In this document: positions 38,812 to 49,050 of the stretch, one piece after another
Position numbering within the stretch: position 1 is the first letter of the stretch
Layout: each line of letters begins with the position of its first letter
Origin: an uncultured Lachnospiraceae bacterium
GTDB lineage: Bacteria > Bacillota > Clostridia > Lachnospirales > Lachnospiraceae
Length of the DNA stretch: 64,000 nt
Assembly: GCA_951800685.1 (NCBI GenBank)
Contig: CATOJY010000013.1
Location: forward strand, 1 to 64,000
Direction: 5' to 3'
The notes under the pieces: model-generated
What the model was told of the DNA's origin: nothing
Seen by the model: only the letters and a program-made list of their open reading frames with translations
Database searches by the model: none
Made by a program: the position numbers and the translations under genes

Positions 38812-39639
38812 TCAGCTGTTATGATTGCAATATAATGGTTTGACCCGCGCAAGTGCGATCCCGACGCCTGCCACAATGATCGCAGCGACGACAGCCTCCA
38901 CTACGCCGTTGAACGTCACAACGCCCATAATTACATCTAATACCGCTTCGCCTGCCACACCCACTGCCTGCGCGTAAGCATCCTTATATAAGATAAAAAT
39001 ACCGCTCATCACAAAAAGTGTGTTCGTATAGGCGCCTGCCAGTCCCGCGTACGCCAGAGCAATATTGGCCGAACCCTTCTTCCTGCCGCTGACTGTCAGC
39101 ACTGTCATGAGTATACAGCCTGCCACCAGGCCAATGACCGTACACACCGCTGCGCTCAGAACATCCGGCAGCAGCCGAATCAAAAATGCTCTCAAAGAAA
39201 TGCCCAGGATCAAAGATGCCAATCCGTTGACGAAGATTCTTCCTGTCTGCCCCTCGCCCTTTAAGGCTCTGCGGATCAGGAGATAGATAAAGTAGGGCAC
39301 AATGCCCACTAAGATCCTCGGCACAAAACAGATATACAAACTCTTAAAAATACCTGACGCACCGACTACATTATAGGACAACACCGGCGAGAACACAAAT
39401 GCCGACGCCGTAGCTGCCTTGAACGTGTTGTTGATAAAACTGGTCAGTCCAAATACGAATCCCAGAAATGCACCTTTCTTCGGTCCGAGAAATAGCGCTC
39501 CTAAGATGACCGGGATATGAATGATCGTCGCATTGATAACGACAAGCGGGATATATCCCAGCGGGGTGAATGCCATAATCACAATTATGGCGGTGAACAG
39601 TGCTGTCAACACCAGTTCATAAGTTTTTTCATTTTTCAT
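38812..39639 (-). CDS. ECF transporter S component (pantothenate-type suggested by context)
   Basis: TALFTAIIVIMAFTPLGYIPLVVINATIIHIPVILGALFLGPKKGAFLGFVFGLTS; beside coaX/coaBC. Confidence 0.8.
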   Translation of the reverse strand: MKNEKTYELVLTALFTAIIVIMAFTPLGYIPLVVINATIIHIPVILGALFLGPKKGAFLGFVFGLTSFINNTFKAATASAFVFSPVLSYNVVGASGIFKSLYICFVPRILVGIVPYFIYLLIRRALKGEGQTGRIFVNGLASLILGISLRAFLIRLLPDVLSAAVCTVIGLVAGCILMTVLTVSGRKKGSANIALAYAGLAGAYTNTLFVMSGIFILYKDAYAQAVGVAGEAVLDVIMGVVTFNGVVEAVVAAIIVAGVGIALARVKPLYCNHNS

Positions 39640-39794
39640 GGTACAATCCTCCTGTTATTATTCTCCTTGATTTGACGGCTGTCTGGATGGACTGGACAGA
39701 CGCCTTGAGAGATACAATACGGTGTCATCATACCACGTTGATAAATTTTTGACAATCCTTTTTTGACGCTTCTAAACTACCTTACAGATTACTC

Positions 39795-41258
39795 TTGAAA
39801 GTCACCCCAGACAGTGATACAATCGGGGAAATTGTACAAAACAGCAATCGCTTAGAAAGGCATTCTACTATGGGGACAAAGGCATGCGAAGCAAACCAGG
39901 CAACAGAGAATAAGATCACAGAAGGCGTCATCTGGAAACAGCTGCTTCTGTTTTTCTTTCCTATCTTATTCGGCACTCTTTTCCAGCAGCTCTACAATGC
40001 GGCAGACGCCGTGATCGTAGGACGTTTCGTCGGCAAAGAAGCGCTGTCGGCTGTCGGCGGCGGTACTGGTACCGTCATCAATCTGTTAGTGGGGTTCTTC
40101 GTAGGTTTGTCCAGTGGAGCAACAGTAGTTATCTCCCAGTACTATGGCGCGAAGAAGGCTGATCTGGTAGACTATGCCGTGCATACCGCTATCGCATTCA
40201 GCATCACCAGCGGGCTGCTTCTGATGGTGGGCGGCATTTTGACCGCTCCTGCTATCCTGACTGCCATGGACACACCTGCCGACGTGCTAAAACCAGCAGT
40301 CCTCTATATCCGTATTTATTATGTGGGAACTGTCGGCAATCTGATTTACAATGTAGGTTCCGGTATCCTTCGGGCAGTAGGGGATTCCAGGCGTCCGCTC
40401 TATTTCCTGATCGCAAGCTGCTTTACCAACATTCTGTTAGACCTTCTTCTGATTGTATGTCTCGATCTGGGGGTAGCAGGCGCAGCGATTGCCACGATCT
40501 GTTCCCAGGCCCTGAGCGCCGTGCTGGTCATTCTGGTACTAGTCCGCGTCAAGGATATGCACCGGCTGGACCTGCACAGAATCCGTACCGACCGCAAAAT
40601 GCTGCGAAGGATTATCCGGATTGGATTTCCTGCCGGCCTGCAGTCTGTCATGTACAGCCTTTCCAATATCATCATCCAGACTGCCATCAACGGACTGGGC
40701 ACCGATACTGTGGCTGCCTGGACTGTATATGGAAAAATCGACGCCCTCTTCTGGATGACGATAAGTTCCTTCGGGATTGCCATCACCACGTTTGCTGGAC
40801 AGAATTTCGGAGCCGGTAAGACAGACCGTGTCCGCAAAGGGATTAGGAGCTGTCTGGGCATGTGCTTTGCCTCCACCGTCCTGATCAGTATACTACTGCG
40901 TTTCGGCGGCCACATCATCTACAGTCTTTTCACTTCGGACCCTGAAGTGATGCGGATTGGAATGCAGATCGTTCACTTCCTGGTGCCTACTTTCATCACT
41001 TATGTGTGTGTAGAAGTCATCTCAGGCGCCCTGCGCGGCGTTGGAGACTGCTGGATCCCTACCCTTATCTGCTTAAGCGGCATCTGCCTGATCCGTATCC
41101 TCTGGATCATGCTGGCTGTGCCCTTAAAACCAGACGTGTACACAGTTACTTTCAGCTATCCGCTTACCTGGACGGTTACCAGCATACTTTTTATCGTATA
41201 TTATTGTTTCTTTAGCAAGATTAGGATTTTTCGGCCGTGGCAGGCAAAACCGGTCTGA
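39795..41258 (+). CDS. MATE family efflux transporter
   Basis: LFQQLYNAADAVIVGRFVGKEALSAVGG, multiple TM segments. Confidence 0.92.
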   Translation: MKVTPDSDTIGEIVQNSNRLERHSTMGTKACEANQATENKITEGVIWKQLLLFFFPILFGTLFQQLYNAADAVIVGRFVGKEALSAVGGGTGTVINLLVGFFVGLSSGATVVISQYYGAKKADLVDYAVHTAIAFSITSGLLLMVGGILTAPAILTAMDTPADVLKPAVLYIRIYYVGTVGNLIYNVGSGILRAVGDSRRPLYFLIASCFTNILLDLLLIVCLDLGVAGAAIATICSQALSAVLVILVLVRVKDMHRLDLHRIRTDRKMLRRIIRIGFPAGLQSVMYSLSNIIIQTAINGLGTDTVAAWTVYGKIDALFWMTISSFGIAITTFAGQNFGAGKTDRVRKGIRSCLGMCFASTVLISILLRFGGHIIYSLFTSDPEVMRIGMQIVHFLVPTFITYVCVEVISGALRGVGDCWIPTLICLSGICLIRILWIMLAVPLKPDVYTVTFSYPLTWTVTSILFIVYYCFFSKIRIFRPWQAKPV

Positions 41259-41314
41259 TCCTTGATCAGACATTCATAAGTCACCTGGAGGACATTGTGA
41301 ACAAGGAGGGATTT

Positions 41315-42175
41315 ATGGATTTACCTAGAAAGATAACCTATATCTGGATCGACAAAATCAGACAGAAATCCTTTGGTTATATTTTAGGTGTTCTCTTATG
41401 CATCTATATTCTGGTGAATGTTCTATTTGCTGTTTTTTATTACTGGATGGGCGCCCTGAACGATTCCTGCTTTCTTGATTATCTGTATTTCAGCTTTATC
41501 ACTTCCCTCACGATCGGGTATGGTGATCTAACGCCTATAACCGACATGGCGAAGCTGACCGTCATTCTGCATTCGACTCTCTATGCAGTCTATTCTGCCT
41601 TGATGATGTCGATGCTCACGACGAATCTTCTATGTCCCAAAGAGACGGTCATTTTCTCCCAAAAGATCATCTACAACCCTGATTCTAAGCAGATGCTCCT
41701 TCGTATGATCAATATTTCAAGTGCGCCAATCATCAACCCTGAAATAAGGATTTCTGTTACAGAGCACAATGTCGGCAACGTCATTGCCCGGATCTTTCCT
41801 GTGACTACGGAATATTCTATCGACTACCTGGGGAAGCACGATTTCACCTATTGTTTTAACACGCTCCATCCCCTGACCGAAGACGAGAATTTCGACGTCT
41901 GGTCTGAATGGCAGAAGGCACTTTTGCACAATAAGGAGGCCTCTTCCAGGCCAAAGAGCCGTTTTCGGATTAATATCACAGTTTCCGGCAGTAACGGCAT
42001 CCAGACCATCGCTGTACACAAGAAATATCATGCAGATGAAATCGTAGACGGCGAGCGTTTCCAACCCATAGAATATACGCAGGAAGACCAGCGCAAGCGG
42101 GGAATGCGTTACCATAAGATCCCGAACTTCTGGGACGATTTCAATTGTATTGTACACTTTACACCCCTTTCATAA
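41315..42175 (+). CDS. 2-TM potassium channel with large C-terminal cytoplasmic domain (Kir-like)
   Basis: Selectivity filter TSLTIGYGDLTP; beta-rich C-terminus LRMINISSAPIINPEIRISVTEH; RBS aaggagg. Confidence 0.8.
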   Translation: MDLPRKITYIWIDKIRQKSFGYILGVLLCIYILVNVLFAVFYYWMGALNDSCFLDYLYFSFITSLTIGYGDLTPITDMAKLTVILHSTLYAVYSALMMSMLTTNLLCPKETVIFSQKIIYNPDSKQMLLRMINISSAPIINPEIRISVTEHNVGNVIARIFPVTTEYSIDYLGKHDFTYCFNTLHPLTEDENFDVWSEWQKALLHNKEASSRPKSRFRINITVSGSNGIQTIAVHKKYHADEIVDGERFQPIEYTQEDQRKRGMRYHKIPNFWDDFNCIVHFTPLS

Positions 42176-42221
42176 TCCGTTATAATAATGGCATCAGCTT
42201 ACGAACGAGTGGAGGTTAAAC

Positions 42222-43091
42222 ATGACAGAATTAAAACCCATCAAAGAAGGCAAAGTACGTGAGATCTATGACAATGGCGACAGTCTGATCATGGTGGCTA
42301 CCGACCGGATCAGTTGTTTTGACGTGATCTTGCATAATCAGGTGACCAAGAAAGGCGCTGTCCTGACCCAGATGTCCAAATTCTGGTTTGATATGACACA
42401 GGATATCCTGCCTAATCATATGATCTCTGTGGATGTGCAGGACATGCCCGAATTCTTCCAGCAGGAGCGGTTTGACGGCAGCAGCATGTTGTGCCGCAAA
42501 CTGGAAATGCTTCCTATTGAATGTATCGTGCGCGGCTATATCACTGGAAGTGGCTGGGCAAGCTACACGAAAGACGGTACTGTATGCGGCATCAAACTGC
42601 CCGATGGACTGCAGGAATCTGACAAGCTGCCAGAACCAATCTATACTCCTTCCACCAAGGCAGAAATTGGTGATCATGACGAGAATATCTCTTACGAGCA
42701 AAGCATAGCGTATCTGGAAAAACGTTTCCCTGGTAAGGGAGAAGAATATGCTTCCAAACTTAGGGATTACACGATTGCCCTCTATAAGAAATGTGCAGAA
42801 TACGCTCTGACCCGCGGTATCATCATTGCAGACACCAAATTTGAGTTTGGCCTGGATGAGAACGGCAACATTGTCTTAGGGGACGAGATGCTTACTCCTG
42901 ACAGTTCCCGCTTCTGGCCCGCAGAAGGTTATGAACCAGGCCATGGACAGCCATCTTTCGATAAACAGTTCGCAAGAGACTGGCTTAAGAGTAACGAAGG
43001 ACACAACTGGACCCTGCCAGAAGAGATCGTACAAAAGACCATCGATAAATACCTACAGGGGTATGAACTTTTGACAGATAAGAAATTATAA
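42222..43091 (+). CDS. purC: Phosphoribosylaminoimidazole-succinocarboxamide synthase
   Basis: KEGKVREIYD, IECIVRGYITGSGW, IADTKFEFG, DEMLTPDSSRFW. Confidence 0.95.
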   Translation: MTELKPIKEGKVREIYDNGDSLIMVATDRISCFDVILHNQVTKKGAVLTQMSKFWFDMTQDILPNHMISVDVQDMPEFFQQERFDGSSMLCRKLEMLPIECIVRGYITGSGWASYTKDGTVCGIKLPDGLQESDKLPEPIYTPSTKAEIGDHDENISYEQSIAYLEKRFPGKGEEYASKLRDYTIALYKKCAEYALTRGIIIADTKFEFGLDENGNIVLGDEMLTPDSSRFWPAEGYEPGHGQPSFDKQFARDWLKSNEGHNWTLPEEIVQKTIDKYLQGYELLTDKKL

Positions 43092-43104
43092 CACTCGTTA
43101 TTAT

Positions 43105-43146
43105 AAAAGCAGCACGATCATCTATTCTATGTTCGCGCTGCTTTTT
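43105..43146 (+). terminator. Terminator after purC (convergent with the response-regulator gene)
   Basis: aaaagcagc...gctgctttttg. Confidence 0.7.
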
Positions 43147-43152
43147 GCCATT

Positions 43153-44277
43153 CTATTTCATCGTTTTCTGTAACACTGCCACCATCTGTTCCGCCGTATC
43201 CATGACATCTTTCATCCTGACATCTGTGACTGCGACACGCAGCGAATCCATCAATCCTCCACATCCCTCTGGAACCCGGTATTGCTCAAGCTGCTGCATG
43301 CAGGCGTCAACAGTATCTACGCTGAATCTTTCCATTGCATCCCGCATGATCTTTAACTGTGTGATCCACTCTGCGGCAGATGCTTCTCGCTTATTTCGGT
43401 CATTTTCCTCACCAAAACGGCGCAGAATTGCCTTATAGCTTCTCATCTCCTGCAGCAGACCAGGAGTCTCTTCCTTGATCGTCTCTATTTCTCCTGCCTT
43501 CCCACACTTCTCCATCTTGAAAAACCACTCGGACAGATGGGCCGCACCAATCATCCGCGCCGTATTTTTCAATGCATGGACTTCTATCGTATAATCCCGG
43601 ATCAGTCCATCCGCAAGGCAGCTTTCCAGCTTATTTGCTTTGGCATCAATCAACTTATAGAAATCCCCCAGCAGTTTAAGCCACATCTTTTCACTGCCAG
43701 TGAAACGGATCCCTTCCGCAGGATCAATTCCTGGCAGATCAGGCAGATGCTCCAGAACCCTACTGTCTTCTTTCGCACCTCCTGTTCCAGCATCGGCCTT
43801 TGCCCCTATCCCTGAAGCGGTCCTTGCAGTGTGTGACACACTTCCCGACATAGATAACGCCTGATTTTCTTTCGTAATGACGATCAATCTCTTTGGCAGC
43901 CACCGCAGTATGCATCGGTATAACGCCTTCGCCTCCACCGGCTTTGCAACATAATCGTTCATTCCAGCTTTACTGCATTCCTCTCTGATCTCCGACAGTG
44001 CATTGGCAGTCAATGCCACGACAGGCACTGTACGGTAATAGGCATCCTGCATCTGCCGAAGCTGTTTCGTCGTCTCCACTCCATCCATGACAGGCATCAT
44101 GTGATCCATGAAGATCAGATTATATCTCTTCTTCTGTGCCAATTGCAAGGCTTTTTTTCCACTATCCGCCAGATCAACCTTCATCCGCAGCGGCTCTAAA
44201 AGAGCAGCCGTCACTTCCAGATTAATCTCATTGTCGTCCACAATCAGGACAGATGCCTCCGGTGCTGCAAAATTCAT
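43153..44277 (-). CDS. Response regulator receiver plus Hpt domain protein
   Basis: VLIVDDNEINLEVTAALLEP, MDHMMPVMDGVETT; Hpt HALKNTARMIGA. Confidence 0.88.
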   Translation of the reverse strand: MNFAAPEASVLIVDDNEINLEVTAALLEPLRMKVDLADSGKKALQLAQKKRYNLIFMDHMMPVMDGVETTKQLRQMQDAYYRTVPVVALTANALSEIREECSKAGMNDYVAKPVEAKALYRCILRWLPKRLIVITKENQALSMSGSVSHTARTASGIGAKADAGTGGAKEDSRVLEHLPDLPGIDPAEGIRFTGSEKMWLKLLGDFYKLIDAKANKLESCLADGLIRDYTIEVHALKNTARMIGAAHLSEWFFKMEKCGKAGEIETIKEETPGLLQEMRSYKAILRRFGEENDRNKREASAAEWITQLKIMRDAMERFSVDTVDACMQQLEQYRVPEGCGGLMDSLRVAVTDVRMKDVMDTAEQMVAVLQKTMK

Positions 44278-44437
44278 ATATTCCTCCTTCAAAGACTCCA
44301 GTCATGCTGCAAGTATTGATTGTATTTTAACATGAAATGTCTCAAATGTCTAAATTCTCATATGCGGCACCATACGCTTTCCTAAAACGATATCTTAAAT
44401 CTATGCTTTTTTGCCTCCTTCCAATTTCCTGCCAAAT

Positions 44438-44463
44438 ATGGTATAGTAAACTATGGTAAACAT
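44438..44463 (+). promoter_or_regulatory. Candidate LacI operator upstream of lacI-type gene
   Basis: atggtatagtaaactatggtaaacat; shares TAGTAAAC with sites at 48859 and 49010. Confidence 0.45.
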
Positions 44464-44535
44464 CTGTCTTCCGGCCAAATTGCTGGATTGGCAGATACAT
44501 GGACATCAAACAATCAATAGGAGAAGGAACCCTCT

Positions 44536-45603
44536 ATGGCTACACTAACCGATATTGCCACTGCCTGTGGTGTATCTAAGGCTACCGTATCAAGAGTACT
44601 AAATAACGATTCCGATTTTTCTGTTTCACCACAGACAAGAAGCGAGATCCTTTCTACAGCCGCTGCCATGAACTATGATATGGACAAACAGCTCCGTTCC
44701 CGGAAGAGACAGAGTCTTTCCATACAAACTGACAGCATAAAACCCTCTGTCTTGAAGATCGGGATCCTCTCACATGACTTATCTGACCAGACTACCTGTG
44801 ATGATTACTACAATCAGATCTTCTCCAGCATCATCTCTACCCTGAACAGCCTCACTCTGCCTTTCCAATTTGAATTCCGCCACTCCTTCCATGATTCCTA
44901 CGAAGAACTGGCAGGACTAGACGGACTGATCATTCTAGGGAAACTCAACGTGGATCCTTTCCATCCCGTCATGGATACGATCAAGTACAAGCTTTCCGTA
45001 GATTACAAAGCGCCGGATAACCTCTTTGACTCCATCCGGGTTGATTTCCATGAAGTGGTCCACACTGCGATAGCACATTTCCATTCTCTTGGAATTTATG
45101 ACATCGGCTTCGTGGGCGCTTACGACTATATCACTGACTATAAAACCGGAAAAAAGAAACGGCAGCTGGAGTACCGTCATAAAGCTTTTATCGATTACTG
45201 CCTTCACGACCACATCGATCCTGCGGACAGGATCTGGATCACAGATTCCTTTCACACGGAAGACTGCTACCGGTTGACCAATGCGATCATCCAGTCAGGC
45301 AAACTTCCTCCAGCGCTTCTTTTTGCTGCTGACAGTATGGCGCTTGGCGCTTACAAAGCATTTCAGGAACACAAAATCGAAATCGGTAAAGATATCTCCA
45401 TCATCGGCATTGACAATCTATATTTCACGAGTTTCTTAAGTCCGCCGCTGACCACGGTTTCTTTAAACATACCTCTGATCGGCTCTGCCGCCGGCCAAAT
45501 GCTTCTCTCCCAGATCCAGGGCCGGAACTATCCGCTCACCGTACACACTCCGATCCATTTAGTCGAGCGCAAGAGCTGTCGGCCCGCTACCTCTCATCCC
45601 TAA
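44536..45603 (+). CDS. LacI-family transcriptional regulator
   Basis: MATLTDIATACGVSKATVSRVLNNDSDFSVSPQTRSEIL. Confidence 0.93.
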   Translation: MATLTDIATACGVSKATVSRVLNNDSDFSVSPQTRSEILSTAAAMNYDMDKQLRSRKRQSLSIQTDSIKPSVLKIGILSHDLSDQTTCDDYYNQIFSSIISTLNSLTLPFQFEFRHSFHDSYEELAGLDGLIILGKLNVDPFHPVMDTIKYKLSVDYKAPDNLFDSIRVDFHEVVHTAIAHFHSLGIYDIGFVGAYDYITDYKTGKKKRQLEYRHKAFIDYCLHDHIDPADRIWITDSFHTEDCYRLTNAIIQSGKLPPALLFAADSMALGAYKAFQEHKIEIGKDISIIGIDNLYFTSFLSPPLTTVSLNIPLIGSAAGQMLLSQIQGRNYPLTVHTPIHLVERKSCRPATSHP

Positions 45604-45604
45604 C

Positions 45605-45660
45605 AAAAAAGTGTATGCCGCTTCCAGAAATGCTATCTGTGCTGCATACACTTTCTTTTT
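45605..45660. terminator. Bidirectional terminator between convergent genes
   Basis: aaaaaagtgtatgc...gcatacactttcttttt. Confidence 0.75.
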
Positions 45661-46492
45661 AATTCTTCATACCTGTAACGGCAATTCCCTGGATGATCTG
45701 CTTCTGGAAGAACATATATACCACCAGCACCGGCAGAATCGAGATGACTGTTCCCGCCATAAGCAGCGGATAATCCGTCGCATAAGTCCCTTTAAAGAAA
45801 TTCAATAACAGTGGTACTGTAAAGCTTTCCGTCTTATTCAGGAAAATAAGTGGATACAGGAAGTTATTCCACTGTCCTAAGAAAACAAAGATGCCGAAAG
45901 CCGCCAGAGATGGTTTTACAAGCGGCAGTACAATCTTAAAGAAAATCATTGGGACCGGCGCTCCGTCAATGATTGCCGCCTCCTCAAGCTCATCCGGAAG
46001 CGCTGCAATAAACTGCCGCATCAAAAAGACACCAAAGGCATTGAACAAAGCTGCCGGAAGAATCAAGGACATATGGGTTCCTAAAAGACCCAGATTTTTC
46101 ATAATGATAAACAAGGGAATCATCGTCACCTGGGAAGGAATCATCATTGTGGCAAGAAACAATACAAACAGCAGATTATGGCCTCTGAATTTTAATTTTG
46201 CAAAGGCATAGCCGGCCATGGAAGCTGTCAGAAGCTGGATCGCTACTACCACAATCGCAATATAGAAACTGTTAAAATAGGCCTGTCCAAAAGGCAGCGC
46301 CTGCAGGGATTCCGGATAATTCTCCCACACGAAAGGATCCGGAATAATCTTGGGCGGAACCGCAAAGGTCTGGCCCATATTTTTCAAGGAACTCAATACT
46401 GTCCACAGAAATGGAAGTACCATGATGACCGCCCCAAGACTTAGGACGATATAGACGATCACTTTACCTACACTCAATCTCTTACTGTTCAT
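45659..46492 (-). CDS. Carbohydrate ABC transporter permease (MalG type)
   Basis: EELEEAAIIDGAPVPMIFFKIVLPLVKPSLAA EAA loop. Confidence 0.93.
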   Translation of the reverse strand: MNSKRLSVGKVIVYIVLSLGAVIMVLPFLWTVLSSLKNMGQTFAVPPKIIPDPFVWENYPESLQALPFGQAYFNSFYIAIVVVAIQLLTASMAGYAFAKLKFRGHNLLFVLFLATMMIPSQVTMIPLFIIMKNLGLLGTHMSLILPAALFNAFGVFLMRQFIAALPDELEEAAIIDGAPVPMIFFKIVLPLVKPSLAAFGIFVFLGQWNNFLYPLIFLNKTESFTVPLLLNFFKGTYATDYPLLMAGTVISILPVLVVYMFFQKQIIQGIAVTGMKN

Positions 46493-47366
46493 AATTCACC
46501 CACCTCTTAGAACCATACATTTGAATCAATGTAATGATCAGAATCATAACAAACAACATCATAGAAGCCGCACAAGCCCTTCCCATCTTAAAATCAACAA
46601 AGGCGTTCTGATAAATATGGTATACCAGCGTGTAACTTGCCTTGACCGGTCCGCCCTTTGTCATGACAAACGCCTGGTCAAATACCTGAAAAGAACTGAT
46701 GATCGTGGTGATCAAAACAAAGAATAGTGTCGGGGACAACATGGGGATCGTGATATGGCAGAACGTGTTCCACTTGTTTGCTCCGTCGATCTGCGCCGCC
46801 TCATAGTATACCTCTGGTACATTCTGTAGTCCGGCCAGCAAGAGTACCATATTATATCCAACGTTCCACCAGACAGAAACAATCACGATGGAAAACAGAA
46901 CCATCTTCGGATCCGTCAGCCACTTAGGTCCCACAATGCCGATTGCCGCCAATGCGGAATTGATTAATCCGAAATCTCCATTAAAAATCCAGGTCCAGAT
47001 CACACCTACAGAAACAGAACCTGTAACAACCGGCATAAAATAAAACAGCCTGTACAGTGTCTTACCCTTGATCTTCTGTACTGCCAGCGCAAGCGCCAAA
47101 GCCAGGACCATATCAATCGGAATAAACATCAGAGAATATACAACCGTATTGGTTAAAGATTTCGTAAAATCAGAATCCCCCAGTTGATGTATATAATTCT
47201 GGAGCCCCACAAATTCCATCTTAGGCGCAATACCGTCCCACGTATTAAAACTGATGACAAAACTCATGAGCAGGGGAATCACTGCAAATATCATCAGTCC
47301 AATCAGCTGGGGCGCCACAAATGCCCATCCCCATAGTCTACGCTTTTTTTGCATACTTACCTCCAT
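46482..47366 (-). CDS. Carbohydrate ABC transporter permease (MalF type)
   Basis: EVYYEAAQIDGANKWNTFCHITIPMLSPTLFF EAA loop. Confidence 0.93.
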   Translation of the reverse strand: MEVSMQKKRRLWGWAFVAPQLIGLMIFAVIPLLMSFVISFNTWDGIAPKMEFVGLQNYIHQLGDSDFTKSLTNTVVYSLMFIPIDMVLALALALAVQKIKGKTLYRLFYFMPVVTGSVSVGVIWTWIFNGDFGLINSALAAIGIVGPKWLTDPKMVLFSIVIVSVWWNVGYNMVLLLAGLQNVPEVYYEAAQIDGANKWNTFCHITIPMLSPTLFFVLITTIISSFQVFDQAFVMTKGGPVKASYTLVYHIYQNAFVDFKMGRACAASMMLFVMILIITLIQMYGSKRWVNYEQ

Positions 47367-47401
47367 TCCAAAAAAAGAATTTCCATCCTTCTTACCTTAC
47401 A

Positions 47402-47429
47402 GAGAAAGGGGCAGACTTGCCCCTTTCTC
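47402..47429 (-). terminator. Intra-operon hairpin between solute-binding protein and permease genes
   Basis: agaaaggggcagacttgcccctttct. Confidence 0.6.
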
Positions 47430-47444
47430 TTACACTGCTATCTC

Positions 47445-48836
47445 TTACTGATTTTCTGCAATGATCTCTGCACCCTTCTGCTCCGCTTTCTCGATTACCT
47501 CACTTACGTCAGCTCCGTTGACATAAGCTTCTTCAAAAACAGACTTGGTTGCATCTAAGAATCCCGGATACAGGGAATCTTTAACTGCTTCATCTCCCAA
47601 AGTCCAACCTGTTGCACGAACATTGAGGATGTGGTCTACATGCTCTGGTACCTTAGAATCTGTCAGCAGCTCGTCCAGTGTCTTTACAGAAGGTACCGAT
47701 GTACCAACGCCTTCGATCCTGGCTGCCTGTCCTTCTGTTCCACAGTAGAAAGAAACAAATTCCATCGCCTCTTCCAAATGCTCAGATTTTGCATTGACGC
47801 TCAAATATCCGCAGCATACCTGTGCCGGTGCATACTGTGCGCCGTCTTTGGAAGGATAAGGAATATAGTCGAAATCGATTCCTTCGTTGTGGAATGTTTT
47901 GGTCAGCCAACGTCCTACTGCGATAAAGCCAGTCTGTCCAGACATAAACATGGCATCCTCACCTTGTCCGTTCGGCAGTGTTCCACCATATACAAATTTA
48001 CCGTCTTTCAGGCCATCACAGATATACTGCAAAGCTTCTTTCGCCTTATCATCAAACTTGTAGGTATCTCCATCCCATATACTGCCGCCATTAGCAAATA
48101 CCCAGTTATAAAGTCTGATATTATCGCCGCCCTGGATCATGCCGCTCTTACCGTTCTCTTTCAACGTATTGCAGATCTTATCGAAGTTTTCCCAGTTCCA
48201 TTCCCCTTTTTCAAACAATTCCTGAGGATCGTCACATCCTAAATCACTGAGCATCTTGGGGGAATAATAAAGCACCATAGGATTACAGTCTACTGACAGA
48301 CCATAAACGCCGTCATCTGTTCTGGATGCGCCCCAGACACTGTCATCGAAGTCTGTCTCTTTTATGTAAGAAGCGTCTGACGCAAGAAAATCTCTTAGAT
48401 TTGCTACCGTACCATTTTTCACTAACTGGCTGATAACCAGATCTTCCACAAAGATCACATCCGCTGCTGTTCCTCCTGCAAGCTGTGTGATCAGCTGCTG
48501 GCTGTAACCATCAGAAGGTGATGCCTCAAACGTAACATGGATCCTATCCTGTGCCGCATTGAAGGCGTCTACTGCCTGCTGGTATACCTTGATCTCATCT
48601 GCATTTCCTCTGGATGTGTAGGTGATCTCTACCTTGTCGCCAGTGCTCTCATCGGAAGCTGTCTCAGTTTCTTCTGCAGGCGCTTCCTCTGCAGCAGGAG
48701 CCTCTGTCTCTGATGCCTCAGTTGTCTCGCCGGATGCTGATGCGTCGCTGCCACTGTTTTGGTTTCCACCACAACCGCTTAGGATTGTCATGGCTGCAAG
48801 AACACCCGTCATTGCATAGATTACTTTCTTTTTCAT
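47445..48836 (-). CDS. Extracellular sugar-binding lipoprotein
   Basis: MTILSGCGGNQ lipobox; family 1 solute-binding protein features. Confidence 0.92.
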   Translation of the reverse strand: MKKKVIYAMTGVLAAMTILSGCGGNQNSGSDASASGETTEASETEAPAAEEAPAEETETASDESTGDKVEITYTSRGNADEIKVYQQAVDAFNAAQDRIHVTFEASPSDGYSQQLITQLAGGTAADVIFVEDLVISQLVKNGTVANLRDFLASDASYIKETDFDDSVWGASRTDDGVYGLSVDCNPMVLYYSPKMLSDLGCDDPQELFEKGEWNWENFDKICNTLKENGKSGMIQGGDNIRLYNWVFANGGSIWDGDTYKFDDKAKEALQYICDGLKDGKFVYGGTLPNGQGEDAMFMSGQTGFIAVGRWLTKTFHNEGIDFDYIPYPSKDGAQYAPAQVCCGYLSVNAKSEHLEEAMEFVSFYCGTEGQAARIEGVGTSVPSVKTLDELLTDSKVPEHVDHILNVRATGWTLGDEAVKDSLYPGFLDATKSVFEEAYVNGADVSEVIEKAEQKGAEIIAENQ

Positions 48837-48858
48837 GTTCTGAAATTCTCCCTTCTTT

Positions 48859-48911
48859 TAGTAAACATACTATAAATTTAAATAAACTTTTTCATATGTT
48901 TCGTAAACCCA
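48859..48911 (-). promoter_or_regulatory. Candidate LacI operators upstream of the ABC operon
   Basis: tagtaaacatacta and atatgtttcgtaaaccca. Confidence 0.4.
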
Positions 48912-49009
48912 ATATAGCATTAATCCATAGCAATGTCAACAATCCTTGTCTATTTTTTTTAATTTTTTTCATGTTTTATACCAAAAGCATATTGATTTTT
49001 TTATTTTTG

Positions 49010-49027
49010 TATGGTAGTTTAGTAAAA
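49010..49027 (+). promoter_or_regulatory. Candidate LacI operator upstream of the alpha-galactosidase gene
   Basis: tatggtagtttagtaaaa. Confidence 0.4.
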
Positions 49028-49050
49028 AATAGATAAAAGGAGACTGTACC

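Noticed and set aside
47402-47429. Hairpin between solute-binding and permease genes as an operon-ending terminator
   Set aside because: The genes are clearly functionally linked; more likely a partial terminator or mRNA-stabilising stem that adjusts stoichiometry, common in such operons.
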